Positions 1 through 8,166 of a DNA stretch of 62,320 nt are shown here, piece by piece (the first letter of the stretch is position 1; each line of letters begins with the position of its first letter). The stretch is from Chloroflexota bacterium (GTDB taxonomy: Bacteria > Chloroflexota > UBA6077 > FW602-bin22 > JACPRP01). The notes under the pieces are model-generated. The model had not been told where the DNA came from. It worked only from the letters and a program-made list of their open reading frames with translations, and searched no databases. The stretch spans positions 1 to 62,320 of the forward strand of contig JACPRP010000099.1 in the NCBI GenBank assembly GCA_016189905.1. The letters run 5' to 3'. Made by a program: the position numbers and the translations under genes.

Positions 1-21
1 GCCTCAAAGAGGCCAAGCTGA

Positions 22-894
22 TTAGATCGTTTGCCAAGCACACCGAGCCTCCGCACGAGAGATCGGCAGTATTATACCATAATCAACCGGCCGAGCAAGA
101 CTTTTCGGCTGGATTTCTAGGGCTGGCTCCGCAGGCTCAATCCCTGCCTCGGAAGCGATGCGGCGTGCTGTTTCCTCATCTGTTCTAAGAAGCTCAGCAA
201 GACGCCCGAGGGAGATGTCGGCTGCACCATAGGCTTTCAGCGAACGACTGACGAAATCCGGTGGCAAGACCCTGCGGTGCCGCTCTTGCGCCTCGACGTC
301 AACGTCGTAGCCCAGAATACGCGCCAGCCGCTCGGGCTGCTCCTTCCTCAGGGCAAGGATTTGCCTGGAAGATAACGTGCCCAGGGCACGCAACTGGTAA
401 AGGGCAGCTTCATAGCTCATCCCGAAGTGGCGCGCCAGGTGGACCACCGCAGGGGCATCGAGCGACAGGCTTCCCTGGGCCCGTCTGCTGTCGCGTTCCA
501 GCCAACGACGAACACCTGCCGCCGGCATCAAGAAAAACGCGGCGAAGGCATTTGCACGGCGCTCAGGTACGGTGGAAGCGCCGAGAACGTTGCGGTCGAT
601 GCGGCTTCGCCGATCGAACAAATGGTGACCTAGCTCGTGGCACGCTGTAAAACGTTGCCGCCCAAGACGTTTCGCACTGTTAACCGCGACGACGGAAAGT
701 TCCTGCCTGGTGATGTAGAAGCCATCTGGGCCTTCCTCACCCATAGGCCACCTCACAACCGCGAGTCCAAGATGATCGAGGAGCTCGAACACATCGCCTA
801 ATGCGTCGGAGCCAAGACCGAGCTCGTCACGGATGGCAAGAGCGCGTCCCTCCGCTTCATCCATGAATTGTGGACGAAATAGCGCCAGGGCCAT
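22..894 (-). CDS. ImmA/IrrE family zinc metallopeptidase
   Basis: A 290-residue protein with the ImmA/IrrE zinc-peptidase signature. HELGH is at residues 86-90 and a second-helix E111-x-x-x-N115 lies in RRANAFAAFFLMP, so all three expected zinc ligands are present. Family members cleave a partner XRE-type repressor, as in ImmA/ImmR of ICEBs1 and IrrE/DdrO of Deinococcus. The upstream gene on the same strand encodes such an XRE protein, and its stop overlaps this ATG by one base (TAATG), so translation is coupled. The roughly 120-residue C-terminal part is of unrecognised fold and could be the sensor. Inference: stress- or mobile-element-responsive protease that inactivates its XRE partner. 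A toxin role is possible but less likely. Confidence 0.9.
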   Translation of the reverse strand: MALALFRPQFMDEAEGRALAIRDELGLGSDALGDVFELLDHLGLAVVRWPMGEEGPDGFYITRQELSVVAVNSAKRLGRQRFTACHELGHHLFDRRSRIDRNVLGASTVPERRANAFAAFFLMPAAGVRRWLERDSRRAQGSLSLDAPAVVHLARHFGMSYEAALYQLRALGTLSSRQILALRKEQPERLARILGYDVDVEAQERHRRVLPPDFVSRSLKAYGAADISLGRLAELLRTDEETARRIASEAGIEPAEPALEIQPKSLARPVDYGIILPISRAEARCAWQTI

Positions 895-1238
895 TACGCA
901 GGCACCTCTCCCGTTAGTTCAAGAAGGAACTCGTAGTCATCGATGAGATCACGCAGCCACTCCAGGTGCGGGCGGACATCGTCGTGAGCGGCCTCCTGGG
1001 CTCTAAGCAATACTTGAATGGGCTCCTCGTCCACAGGCTCAAAGAATACCAGCGGCGCCTTCCCCAGCGCATCGGCGATCGCTGTGAGTTGCAGTGTATC
1101 CAAGCCTTGCCGTCCCTGCTCGATACGGCTGATAGCTGTACGCTCCAGACCGATGGCCTTCGCCAACTGAGCCTGTGTCAACCCAGCCTTCTCACGCTGC
1201 TCGGCAATTCGCCTTCCCAGCAGCTCTCTGGTCAGCAT
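894..1238 (-). CDS. XRE-family HTH transcriptional regulator, partner of ImmA/IrrE
   Basis: A Cro/CI-type helix-turn-helix fills about residues 8-62, with the typical LTQAQLAKAIGLERTAISRI core. An acidic C-terminal tail follows (DDVRPHLEWLRDLIDDYEF), plausibly the part contacted by the protease. The open frame reaches an ATG at 1274, but I choose the ATG at 1238 because a perfect AGGAGG sits eight bases before it. The longer start would place the coding region over the promoter and operator. It is the first gene of a two-gene operon with the metallopeptidase. Two GTGTAT-type palindromes around its promoter suggest autorepression. Confidence 0.88.
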   Translation of the reverse strand: MLTRELLGRRIAEQREKAGLTQAQLAKAIGLERTAISRIEQGRQGLDTLQLTAIADALGKAPLVFFEPVDEEPIQVLLRAQEAAHDDVRPHLEWLRDLIDDYEFLLELTGEVPA

Positions 1239-1254
1239 ATCGTACACCTCCTGT

Positions 1255-1307
1255 GTGTATATTACACCGTTCATGTCTCTGACGCAAGAACATGTGTATC
1301 ATACACA
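1255..1307 (-). promoter_or_regulatory. Promoter of the XRE/ImmA operon with two palindromic operators
   Basis: Read on the minus strand, a -35 TTGCGT (1282-1287) and a -10 TAATAT (1259-1264) are separated by 17 bases. GTGTATATTACAC (1255-1267), with 5-base arms, covers the -10. A perfect 15-base palindrome, TGTGTATCATACACA (1293-1307), lies just upstream of the -35. The shared half-site is GTGTA. Two dyads placed around one promoter ahead of an HTH gene are what an autorepressed XRE regulator would show. The binding protein is inferred. Confidence 0.72.
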
Positions 1308-1353
1308 CAGTAAGATCGAGGCCATTTTCCGTGGATCGATGCTGAATATTGGG

Positions 1354-1653
1354 CTAACTGATAGGCGAGGTGGCATAAAGCAAGCGCTCCTCAGGTGCGA
1401 CTGAAGCTGGCAGCGATGCTATAAGCGGAAGCTCCTGCTCGAACTCCTGCCGCGTCAGCACGAGCAGGTCGACCGGCACTCCCACACCCCACAACGGCCT
1501 GTAGGCGGCCTGCGCCCACACGTAGCGGGGCTCCTGGCTGTCGGCTACCACGACCAGAATATCGTAATCGCTGTCGGGGTCAGCCTCACCCCGCGCCCGC
1601 GAGCTGAAAAGATAAATGCGCTCGGGGTTGAGCGCCTGGACCGGGCGTTGCAC
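1354..1653 (-). CDS. Minimal nucleotidyltransferase (MNT-type) domain protein
   Basis: About 99 residues with the pol-beta nucleotidyltransferase pattern: IYLFSSRARGE, then DSDYDILVVV, then VDLLVL, giving the three expected acidic positions. The usual G-S of the GSxxxG motif reads S-S here, so activity may be altered. The annotated start is GTG at 1653. Homology-like sequence (ADPLSLIVQRPVQAL) continues in frame upstream without an ATG, so a non-standard start or 5' damage is possible. Such domains occur in MNT/HEPN toxin-antitoxin pairs. No HEPN partner is recognisable here. The upstream neighbour is a second, broken nucleotidyltransferase. Confidence 0.68.
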   Translation of the reverse strand: MQRPVQALNPERIYLFSSRARGEADPDSDYDILVVVADSQEPRYVWAQAAYRPLWGVGVPVDLLVLTRQEFEQELPLIASLPASVAPEERLLYATSPIS

Positions 1654-1868
1654 GATCAGAGATAGTGGATCTGCCTGCTGGTGGTTGTTCGTTCTTCACC
1701 GTGGCTTGCCGCCTGTTCAAGGGATTTTGCGAAAGCATTGGTTCGCGCGTGAATGGAAGGGACGCGATTCATCGCATCCCAATGGGGAGCGGGAGGACCA
1801 ATCTTTGCGCAAAACACCGTAGTGTGCGTTGTCCGGCCCCGTCCTCGGGGATGATAACGCCAGCGTTC

Positions 1869-2018
1869 TATAGCAGTTTGCAAAGGGTTTTGGCTAGCGG
1901 AGCAGCCACCGATATACCGAGCGTATGCAATGTAGCGCGGGGGCTCGTCCCCCGCCCCGCCCAGCGGGGGACGAGCCCCCGCGCTACGGGTAGCCACATC
2001 AAAATGCAAACTGCTATA
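1869..2018. repeat. MITE family A, copy 1 (150 bp)
   Basis: The ends are inverted copies of TATAGCAGTTTGCA. The centre is a large palindrome built from GTAGCGCGGGGGCTCGTC and its complement. TA dinucleotides bound both ends, consistent with TA-target duplication. No coding sequence. The same element occurs at 30087-30236 and 36881-37028 in the opposite orientation. This copy has inserted into the 3' part of a nucleotidyltransferase gene. Confidence 0.85.
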
Positions 2019-2342
2019 GCGCGCCGCCCTCCGTTCCCTGGAGTTTGCCGTCCTGCGAAGCGGAACCCTGACCAGTTCTCCGCGTCGCCTGGCCTGGCCG
2101 AGGTAGCCAAGCCCCCGCAGCTCGTCCTGGAATTCCTCTGGGGTGTAAGAATGGAGATCGAGCGGGAGGCGCCATCCGCCCGCCGCGATCCACAAATCCC
2201 TGCGGGCCGGTGCACGATCCATCACGTGCTGACCGGCGAACTCGCTCGAGACGGCCACAAGATCGTAGTCGCTATCACGCCGCGCGGTTCCGCGCACGCG
2301 CGACCCGAACATATAAAGAATCGCGCCGTAGCGCTGGTGCAT
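2019..2342 (-). pseudogene. Second nucleotidyltransferase gene, 3' end cut by MITE copy 1
   Basis: The frame begins ATG at 2342 and encodes YMFGSRVRGTARRDSDYD, with the intact GSxxxG and D-x-D pair. The third acidic motif follows as LPLDLHSYTPEEF. After about 105 residues the frame runs into the MITE at 2018 and continues as meaningless repeat-derived sequence until 1656. The catalytic core is intact and only the extreme C-terminus is replaced, so a chimeric protein could still be made. I call it disrupted with moderate confidence. It lies head-to-tail with the MNT gene at 1354-1653. Confidence 0.6.
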
Positions 2343-2400
2343 CAGCTCGGCGAAGCGGAGTATTAGCTCTTCCTGCCACGGCGGGTGTCACTGGTAGTGA

Positions 2401-2919
2401 TTATGTCTCACAGCCGATTCTATCATTGTCTCCATCGAGCCTGTGAGGATCAAGCGGCAAGACCGTAAAGTCTCGAAATGGAATGTCCTGGCAATCCAAG
2501 TCCGGCGGTGGTGGAGGAATGCACACGGTGGGATATGATGGATCGCAAAGCTGTTCCGGAGCCGGTGGAAAACGCGCCGCATCACTTTCCCAAGGGAAGC
2601 GCTGCGTATTGAGACGCATCCGTAGGCCGAAGGGACCGTTAACCCAACTACGGTGCCCATCGGTGAAGACTGTGAAATTATCGCTCTTACGCCAAACTAA
2701 TAGTCCATTGGTAGTTTCTTGGAGAGCATCACCATTCGTTGGGTTGTAATGCTCGTTAGCTAGGCAAGTTCCGACAACTCCAGGGATTAGGTCGTGAATA
2801 GTTTTGAACCCCAGAACGAATCGACACGAGTCCGCGCTGGCAGCATCTGAAGAGACGGTGGAAGGAAGAGATACGCTGGCTAGCACAGTAATGAGCACAA
2901 ATAATCGAAACTGGCGCAT
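2401..2919 (-). CDS. Secreted protein with C-terminal excalibur-type calcium-binding motif
   Basis: 172 residues. The N-terminus is a signal peptide (MRQFRLFVLITVLASVSL, cleavage near SSDAASA). A central domain (about 33-110) has spaced aromatic residues and the phrase NGLLVWRKSDNFTVFTDG, which I recognise only as a recurring extracellular module. The C-terminus runs CDPSYPTVCIPPPPPDLDC and then DGDNDRIGCE, matching the excalibur-like DxDxDGxGCE calcium-binding end of secreted nuclease-associated proteins. No nuclease catalytic domain is present. The start is supported by AGGAG seven bases upstream. It stands alone between a broken nucleotidyltransferase and IS debris. Function unknown. Confidence 0.75.
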   Translation of the reverse strand: MRQFRLFVLITVLASVSLPSTVSSDAASADSCRFVLGFKTIHDLIPGVVGTCLANEHYNPTNGDALQETTNGLLVWRKSDNFTVFTDGHRSWVNGPFGLRMRLNTQRFPWESDAARFPPAPEQLCDPSYPTVCIPPPPPDLDCQDIPFRDFTVLPLDPHRLDGDNDRIGCET

Positions 2920-3245
2920 AAACTATCTCCTTTCTTTTTGAAAACCAACCAAGTTCCTAGTGTACAAGCGTAAGCCCAAGGCATCTGTCAGCGTTGATAC
3001 CCTGCGCACGTTTGATGTGGTGATAGCGAGGCGATCTGCAACAACTGAGACGTAGCAATAAAGGTGCCAGCAATATGACACCGAAAACCAGTGGAGATCT
3101 CTCACAAAGTAATCAAGCAGCGGAACGGCGATTGAAGGTCGGTAGCTTGTACTGAGGAGGCAAAGGCAACCCATAGGAGCCGAAGATCAGAGTGAGGCAC
3201 TCGATCAGGCAGCGAGAAGACAGAGATAGGCTGCCGGTCCGCACA
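2920..3245. other. Intergenic stretch without recognisable gene
   Basis: No frame on either strand reads as a plausible protein. The short open frames have no recognisable motif. Sequence near 3113-3245 may be 3' debris of the adjacent decayed transposase. Confidence 0.5.
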
Positions 3246-3824
3246 TTAACAACTGAAGACCGAATAGTAGCGGTGATATTTGGCGGAGGGATCGAAAGCC
3301 CAGTCATCGTGTTTGAAGGCTTTACCAGCCTTGATAATACGTTTGGCCAGCCTATTGATGATGTTCTAATGCTTGGCGGTATCTTTGTTCTTATCCTTGG
3401 ACTGGGACTTGGTATCGCGGGATTTGGGTTTGGGCTTGCGCACATGCCTGGGCGGATTGTCGACAAGGCCGAGGAGTCGGTCAATAAAGAGGAAGAAAGT
3501 GCCGACGCCTGGAACCCTTTCTTTGGAAGGATCGGGCTCGAAGCCACTTATGACGGCGTAGAAGGGTTGAGAGCACATCATATCGACCCAATCGTCGAAA
3601 GAGAAGACGCCGCACATCACCATCGCGAGGAGGGAACGGAGCATATCTTCTGGTGGTTTGGCGGTAGCGCCCATATTTGAGGAGTACAGATGGGCGACGA
3701 TGGGCCGCAGGCTATCAAGGTTGAGCAGGAACAGTTCGTACTTGACGTGGAGGTGACGGGAGGGCTCCTTAATCGGGATGCAAGCCTGCTTGACGAAAGA
3801 AACGTATTGGTCGTGAAAACGCAA
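3246..3824 (-). pseudogene. Transposase N-terminal remnant with internal stop
   Basis: The first 152 codons read as the N-terminal part of a DDE-type transposase (RPIVAHLYSSNMGATAKPPE, then MLRSLLAMVMCGVFSFDDWV). A TAG at 3366-3368 interrupts the frame. The same frame then resumes with convincing sequence (NRLAKRIIKAGKAFKHDDW) for 39 codons until TAA at 3246. The catalytic core is absent. An inverted pair, AATTGGAGT (3834-3842) and ACTCCAATT (3882-3890), just upstream may belong to the element's end. I read this as a dead, 3'-truncated insertion sequence of uncertain family. Confidence 0.72.
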
Positions 3825-4526
3825 AGGCGGTAAAATTGGAGTGCCCCCATCTAGGCTCCGGGTGGAGCGGGTGATTAAGCAACTCCAATTCTACCCGGAA
3901 ATTAGGTGGGGGTGAACTTTTTGCCCCGATTGAGAAAGTCCGCATCACAGAAGGCGTCGGACTTTCTGAGAGAACTCGCATTGCATAAGGAGGAACGGGA
4001 CGTCTAGCTACGTCGTGACTGCGCTTACTGGCAATGTCAACTCTCGGGCCGAAATAGATCCCCGGACGTATTTCCCAACGGACAGTATCTTGCTGACAAT
4101 CATCACCCTGGGCATTTGGGGCCTTGTCGTACTCTACCGCACAACATCAAGCGTCGCGATGAGCATTTACATCGGCGTGAGAACACTTTGAACAATGATC
4201 TGTTGCATGCAGTCAAAGACCGAATTCGATCAGCCGGCATAGACCCACTTTCGTTGGCGGAGATGGCTGCCCTCGAATCGGCAGTGCGGTCACGTTACCG
4301 CAAAACAATCCATTGTTAACAAGCTGGCATTCCAGCAGCATATCTCCCTGCACTTCGTCGGCGCGCCAGAGCAATCAATGGATACCGCGAGACGCCCCTA
4401 TCAACTTTGTACGTGGGACGTTTGTTTTCAAGCTAAATCGAATCGGCGCCCAAATAGGCTAGCTTGCCTGTCTCGGACCAGATCACTAATCCCGTGAATC
4501 AGCAGAGCGCGCAATCTAGCTCCGTC
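3825..4526. other. Non-coding stretch downstream of the candidate defence operon
   Basis: About 700 bases. It holds the IS-end inverted repeat near 3834-3890 and a short plus-strand frame (4116-4319) that I cannot distinguish from chance. No terminator or RNA gene is obvious. The stretch separates the IS remnant from the 3' end of the GHKL/methyltransferase operon. Confidence 0.5.
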
Positions 4527-5462
4527 TCATTCCAAAACGGGGGCCGGAAGCTCCCTGATTGAAACGTTCCCTTCAGGATCAGCTTTTACCAACTGCAATT
4601 CGGCCCGCAGCAGCGTTCTAAACTCATCGATTGGTGGCCAGGTCAGGCCGAGGGCACTGGTGCCGTAGCGTGGCTGGAAGAAAAGTGCTGTGTGGTAGAA
4701 GGCTGACTTATAATACCAGGCTCCCAGACTCGTTACTTCAAATTTCTCATAGGCGATCTTTTGTAAGAAAGTCGGCAGGCAAAACCTGAGGCGCCTGAGA
4801 TTAGCAGGCTGCTCGGCCCTCACACCCTTACCCAAATAGAACTCGCGTAGCTCGTCAGTCTTTATATCGATATTGTCGAGCGCAATCAGCGTTTCGGCAA
4901 TGAACTGATCATAGTCGTCTTTCCCAGTGTCTCGGAGATTAAACGTAATGATTAACAGAAACGGGTTCTTCTGCCTCGCCTGAAACAAAACAAGATTCTT
5001 AAGTAGCTCAGCATTCTCCGCTTCTCCATTTTCACGGGGGTATAGGAATCCACCGCAAAGGTCAACGTTAATTACATCGTGCTTAACGCTTCTGATACAT
5101 CTGATCCTTTGTTGCAGAGGGAATGGTAATTGCGAAATTGCTAAGTTTGCGTCCTGCTCGCCTAAGGCCAAAAGTCTCATTGCCTCCGCGAGCGGCAGTT
5201 CGATGACTGCGGTTCTTCCCCTGACTCCAATGAGCTGCGCCGTGCGACACATATCCAGTGCCACATCTGCATATCTTTCGATGGCTGTTATATGCCCCAA
5301 GACCTCCTGCCATATCCGGACATCCAGCATTAGAGCCGATGGTAATCCTAAATACGCCAGATTTCTACCAATGGCCTGCTTGCGATCTGCAAGCCACTTA
5401 AGGTGTATTCGCCGCAAGTATGCTTTCTGGTGACTCTCAGGAAATGGGTTAGTATTATTCAC
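4527..5462 (-). CDS. Unrecognised 311-residue protein, last gene of the GHKL/methyltransferase operon
   Basis: I do not recognise the family with confidence. The N-terminal half contains YLGLPSALMLDVRIWQEV followed by ITAIERY, then VINVDLCGGFLYP near residues 130-145. This order of a Gly/Pro loop, an acidic strand end and a D-x-x-G-G turn resembles a degenerate Rossmann methyltransferase, but no canonical GxGxG is present. No signal peptide or membrane segment. The GTG start overlaps the stop of the upstream ATPase gene by eight bases (GTGAATAA), so the two are translationally coupled and probably act together. It is the distal gene of a four-gene operon. Confidence 0.75.
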   Translation of the reverse strand: MNNTNPFPESHQKAYLRRIHLKWLADRKQAIGRNLAYLGLPSALMLDVRIWQEVLGHITAIERYADVALDMCRTAQLIGVRGRTAVIELPLAEAMRLLALGEQDANLAISQLPFPLQQRIRCIRSVKHDVINVDLCGGFLYPRENGEAENAELLKNLVLFQARQKNPFLLIITFNLRDTGKDDYDQFIAETLIALDNIDIKTDELREFYLGKGVRAEQPANLRRLRFCLPTFLQKIAYEKFEVTSLGAWYYKSAFYHTALFFQPRYGTSALGLTWPPIDEFRTLLRAELQLVKADPEGNVSIRELPAPVLE

Positions 5463-7209
5463 TGTACATCAAGGAATTGATCCGCTGCCGAAGTTTGTCC
5501 ATAATTCGGCTGCTTCTCAACGGATCGGTGGCGAATTCTTCTGTTAGAACTTGGGAGAACAGCCCTAACGCGACATCCACAAGGATACTTCGCGGAGCTT
5601 CAGCGGCGCCATCAGTTTGGGTATCGCTGCTTTTTGTCTTTGTAGCTCCGGCCTGCTGTTGGCTAGCGCCTGCCCGACCAGGGGTGGCCGCTCCCGCCGA
5701 AGTCGCATCTCGTTCCGCCGCATTCTCGCCTTTAGCATCATCTTTCTGCCCGCGGTCGGTCTCTGTTTGTTCAGTCGGTGCTGCTTCGGCATCGGCGGCC
5801 TCAGCAGTAGTTTGTTCGTATGTGCTGGCTGAATACGCCGGTAAGATGTCTTCAATTCTTTTTATGAGCGATTTGCGAAGCCTTTGGATGCCGGGCTCGC
5901 GAAGCGCCTCTACTTGATAATGAACGTCTTTCTTCCTCTTATTTTGCTGGACTCGATTCTCCTGCTCCTGTAGTTCTGTTCTGGTTTTTTCAAGCCAATC
6001 CTTATCTGCAAGGGCCAGCAACATTGGGGCACCGAATCCTTGAATCTCCGTCAGCTTCTTTCCATACTGATCATAAATCATCATCTGTTTTCGTATTTCC
6101 GAAATCACCCTGGCCTTATTGGCCTGATTCTGATACCAGTTTCTCAAACGCACCACAAACTGATGCTTTAGCTCGGATTCCTCAAGCTCTTTCCTCGGTA
6201 AGTTCGGTCGCAACTCAGGTGTGGTAACATGGATTTCGCCTATATGCCAATCTAAGTACGACTCTACTTTCAGGGGAGGCATCTGGTTTATTGGCTCGCT
6301 GTACTGGTTTTGTCCGCCTATAGCGAATCCTTCAAGATAAAGCCGAAAACCTACGAGCTGATCTGCCTTCGGGGTGATTATCCTACTTACCTTGTTTATC
6401 GCGCGCCAGTATTCTGCAACAGGTGTGTCGTTAATGGTGATCGGTCCTGCCTCGAAGTCATCGACGGCGCTAGGGAAGGAGCGATAAACAGGACTCCCAT
6501 CAACGTTGATCTGGAACAATCCTAAATCATGTCTCTCATACCAAGCGGTAATATCCGGTTGAAACACAAATGTCGGGTCGATTTCGCAAGGACATATTCT
6601 GCGCACGGCCTCTCTAATAGCGTTAGCGTCGAGGAAAAAATCCGCGGCGCGAGTTGGTGCCTCCAATGTGACATCTGTGTAGTGCTTTTCCGGATCCTCC
6701 TCGAACTCGAGAATATCGTAGTTCGGATTCAGCACATCGCTGATATTGGCCTGATCGCTGATGGCATCAACGATCTTCCTAAATTGAATTGTCAATTGAT
6801 ACCCGCGGTTCACGCCGCGCTTGGTAGAATAAAGGGTGAGTTTCTCGAAATATGACAGGCCGGCCCAGATTCCGACGCCTTTATGGCCCGTGAGGCGCAC
6901 TGTCGCATCGCGCTTGCTGGACAAGGCAATGGACTTAACTCTACAAATTTCGTCTTCGTCCATGCCGATGCCATAGTCCAATATGCTGATGCCATCGTTA
7001 CGAATCTCAATCTGGATTGGGCCTTCGGGGTTTAATCCCGTTAGAGCCATCCAGAGACGGTGCGCGTCAACGGCGTTTTGTATATATTCACGGGTTACCT
7101 CACTGGGCTGATAAAGCCCTTTCGCCAGATCATCCAGCAATGTGGAACCGACATCCTTCAACGTAAAGGTGTCTTGTAATTTTCTTAAGCTTTTCCTGCC
7201 GCTAACCAC
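5455..7209 (-). CDS. GHKL (Hsp90/MORC-like) ATPase
   Basis: 584 residues with the three Bergerat-fold ATP motifs. They are EYIQNAVDA with catalytic-loop N45, D78-Y-G-I-G, and the lid motif GHKGVG at 108-113. A middle domain extends to about 380. It is followed by a charged coiled coil (about 390-445), an Ala/Glu/Thr/Gln-rich probably disordered linker (about 455-535), and a short C-terminal helix region. This layout is unlike HtpG and MutL, and closer to the stand-alone GHKL ATPases associated with restriction-modification genes and related to MORC. The GTG start has GGAGGG eight bases upstream. Neighbours are a D12 methyltransferase 27 bases upstream and an overlapping downstream partner. 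Inferred role: ATP-driven clamp or switch in DNA sensing. Confidence 0.88.
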   Translation of the reverse strand: MVSGRKSLRKLQDTFTLKDVGSTLLDDLAKGLYQPSEVTREYIQNAVDAHRLWMALTGLNPEGPIQIEIRNDGISILDYGIGMDEDEICRVKSIALSSKRDATVRLTGHKGVGIWAGLSYFEKLTLYSTKRGVNRGYQLTIQFRKIVDAISDQANISDVLNPNYDILEFEEDPEKHYTDVTLEAPTRAADFFLDANAIREAVRRICPCEIDPTFVFQPDITAWYERHDLGLFQINVDGSPVYRSFPSAVDDFEAGPITINDTPVAEYWRAINKVSRIITPKADQLVGFRLYLEGFAIGGQNQYSEPINQMPPLKVESYLDWHIGEIHVTTPELRPNLPRKELEESELKHQFVVRLRNWYQNQANKARVISEIRKQMMIYDQYGKKLTEIQGFGAPMLLALADKDWLEKTRTELQEQENRVQQNKRKKDVHYQVEALREPGIQRLRKSLIKRIEDILPAYSASTYEQTTAEAADAEAAPTEQTETDRGQKDDAKGENAAERDATSAGAATPGRAGASQQQAGATKTKSSDTQTDGAAEAPRSILVDVALGLFSQVLTEEFATDPLRSSRIMDKLRQRINSLMYSE

Positions 7210-7236
7210 CGCTGAGGCCCTCCAAACTGAAACACC

Positions 7237-8163
7237 TTAAATCAGATCATTATCGCTGGTCGTAAGCGTACTGAACGCCACCGGCAAGAGCGGAGCATCG
7301 CCAACTTTTTCAGGAATAGGATCGTAATTGGTTACGATGATTTCCTGGTTCTTTGTCCGTTGTTTCTTTCCTTTTTTGCCCGCTGGCATCCCTGCAGTAA
7401 ACGATACAGGGGTTACAAAGAAATCCTTGTACAACTCCTTCATATCCAGTAGATCGTAGCTGCTCAATATGAATCTACATTTCACATCGCGCAATACCTT
7501 CGCTAATTCAGCATGTTGCTTACGGGCGCGCATATTGAGGCGATAATTACATGGATTGAGAGGGTATGGCGGATCGAGGTACATCACCACTCGATTGTCC
7601 TCGTAAGACCTATCATATCTTTCGATGCACGCTCTCCAATCAAGATGCTCGATGATCACAGTTTGGAGCCGCTTGTGAACTGGATCAATGCGCTCTCGAA
7701 GATGTTTTAATGCCCCTATGAGACGATTTCCATGCCCCCCATCTGATACGCTGGTTTGGAACCTGGGACTATGAAACTCACCACCCCAGGCAGCCATAAC
7801 GAGATAGTAAAACCTGTGCGCCCGCTGAATATCAGTCCACTCAGCTAATGATTCCGCGGTTATAGAGCGCAATCGTTCAAATTCTTCACGGCTTACCAGG
7901 TCCAACTCGAACGATTCGAGAAACTCATTGGGTTTATTTTTGATAACCTTAAAGAAATTCACGACTTCGCCATCTAGATCGTTCAATATCTCGACGTGGC
8001 TTGGCCTTTTCCCAAAGAGAACCCAAGCCGCACCAGCAAATACCTCCACATAACAATCGCACTCAGGCATCATCTTGACGATGGTTTGTCGCAGTCGTGA
8101 TTTGCCGCCGACCCACTTGAACGGACTGTTAATCGGCTTCGTCGCCACCGCATCAATTGTCAT
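7237..8163 (-). CDS. D12-class (Dam-like) adenine-N6 DNA methyltransferase
   Basis: 308 residues. PFKWVGGK at 14-21 and FAGAAWVLF at 42-50 form the SAM-binding motifs, and DPPY at 197-200 is the catalytic motif. The order fits the D12/alpha class of N6-adenine methyltransferases related to Dam and M.DpnM. The start ATG lies three bases after the stop of the upstream DUF5131 gene, so they are cotranscribed. No restriction endonuclease is recognisable in the operon. Either it is a solitary modification enzyme, or the GHKL ATPase and the unknown protein supply a non-classical effector. Target sequence cannot be read from the protein. Confidence 0.93.
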   Translation of the reverse strand: MTIDAVATKPINSPFKWVGGKSRLRQTIVKMMPECDCYVEVFAGAAWVLFGKRPSHVEILNDLDGEVVNFFKVIKNKPNEFLESFELDLVSREEFERLRSITAESLAEWTDIQRAHRFYYLVMAAWGGEFHSPRFQTSVSDGGHGNRLIGALKHLRERIDPVHKRLQTVIIEHLDWRACIERYDRSYEDNRVVMYLDPPYPLNPCNYRLNMRARKQHAELAKVLRDVKCRFILSSYDLLDMKELYKDFFVTPVSFTAGMPAGKKGKKQRTKNQEIIVTNYDPIPEKVGDAPLLPVAFSTLTTSDNDLI

Positions 8164-8166
8164 TTG

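Noticed and set aside
1869-2018. MITE A as a deletion derivative of the IS630 element in this window
   Set aside because: The MITE ends (TAGCAGTTTGCA) do not match the IS ends (AGTAGGTAGTGG), though both use TA borders.
3366-3368. Programmed readthrough or frameshift in the transposase
   Set aside because: The frame ends again after 39 codons and the catalytic core is missing, so decay is simpler.
4116-4319. Small plus-strand ORF of 67 codons
   Set aside because: No ribosome site, no motif, and located in a non-coding stretch next to IS debris.
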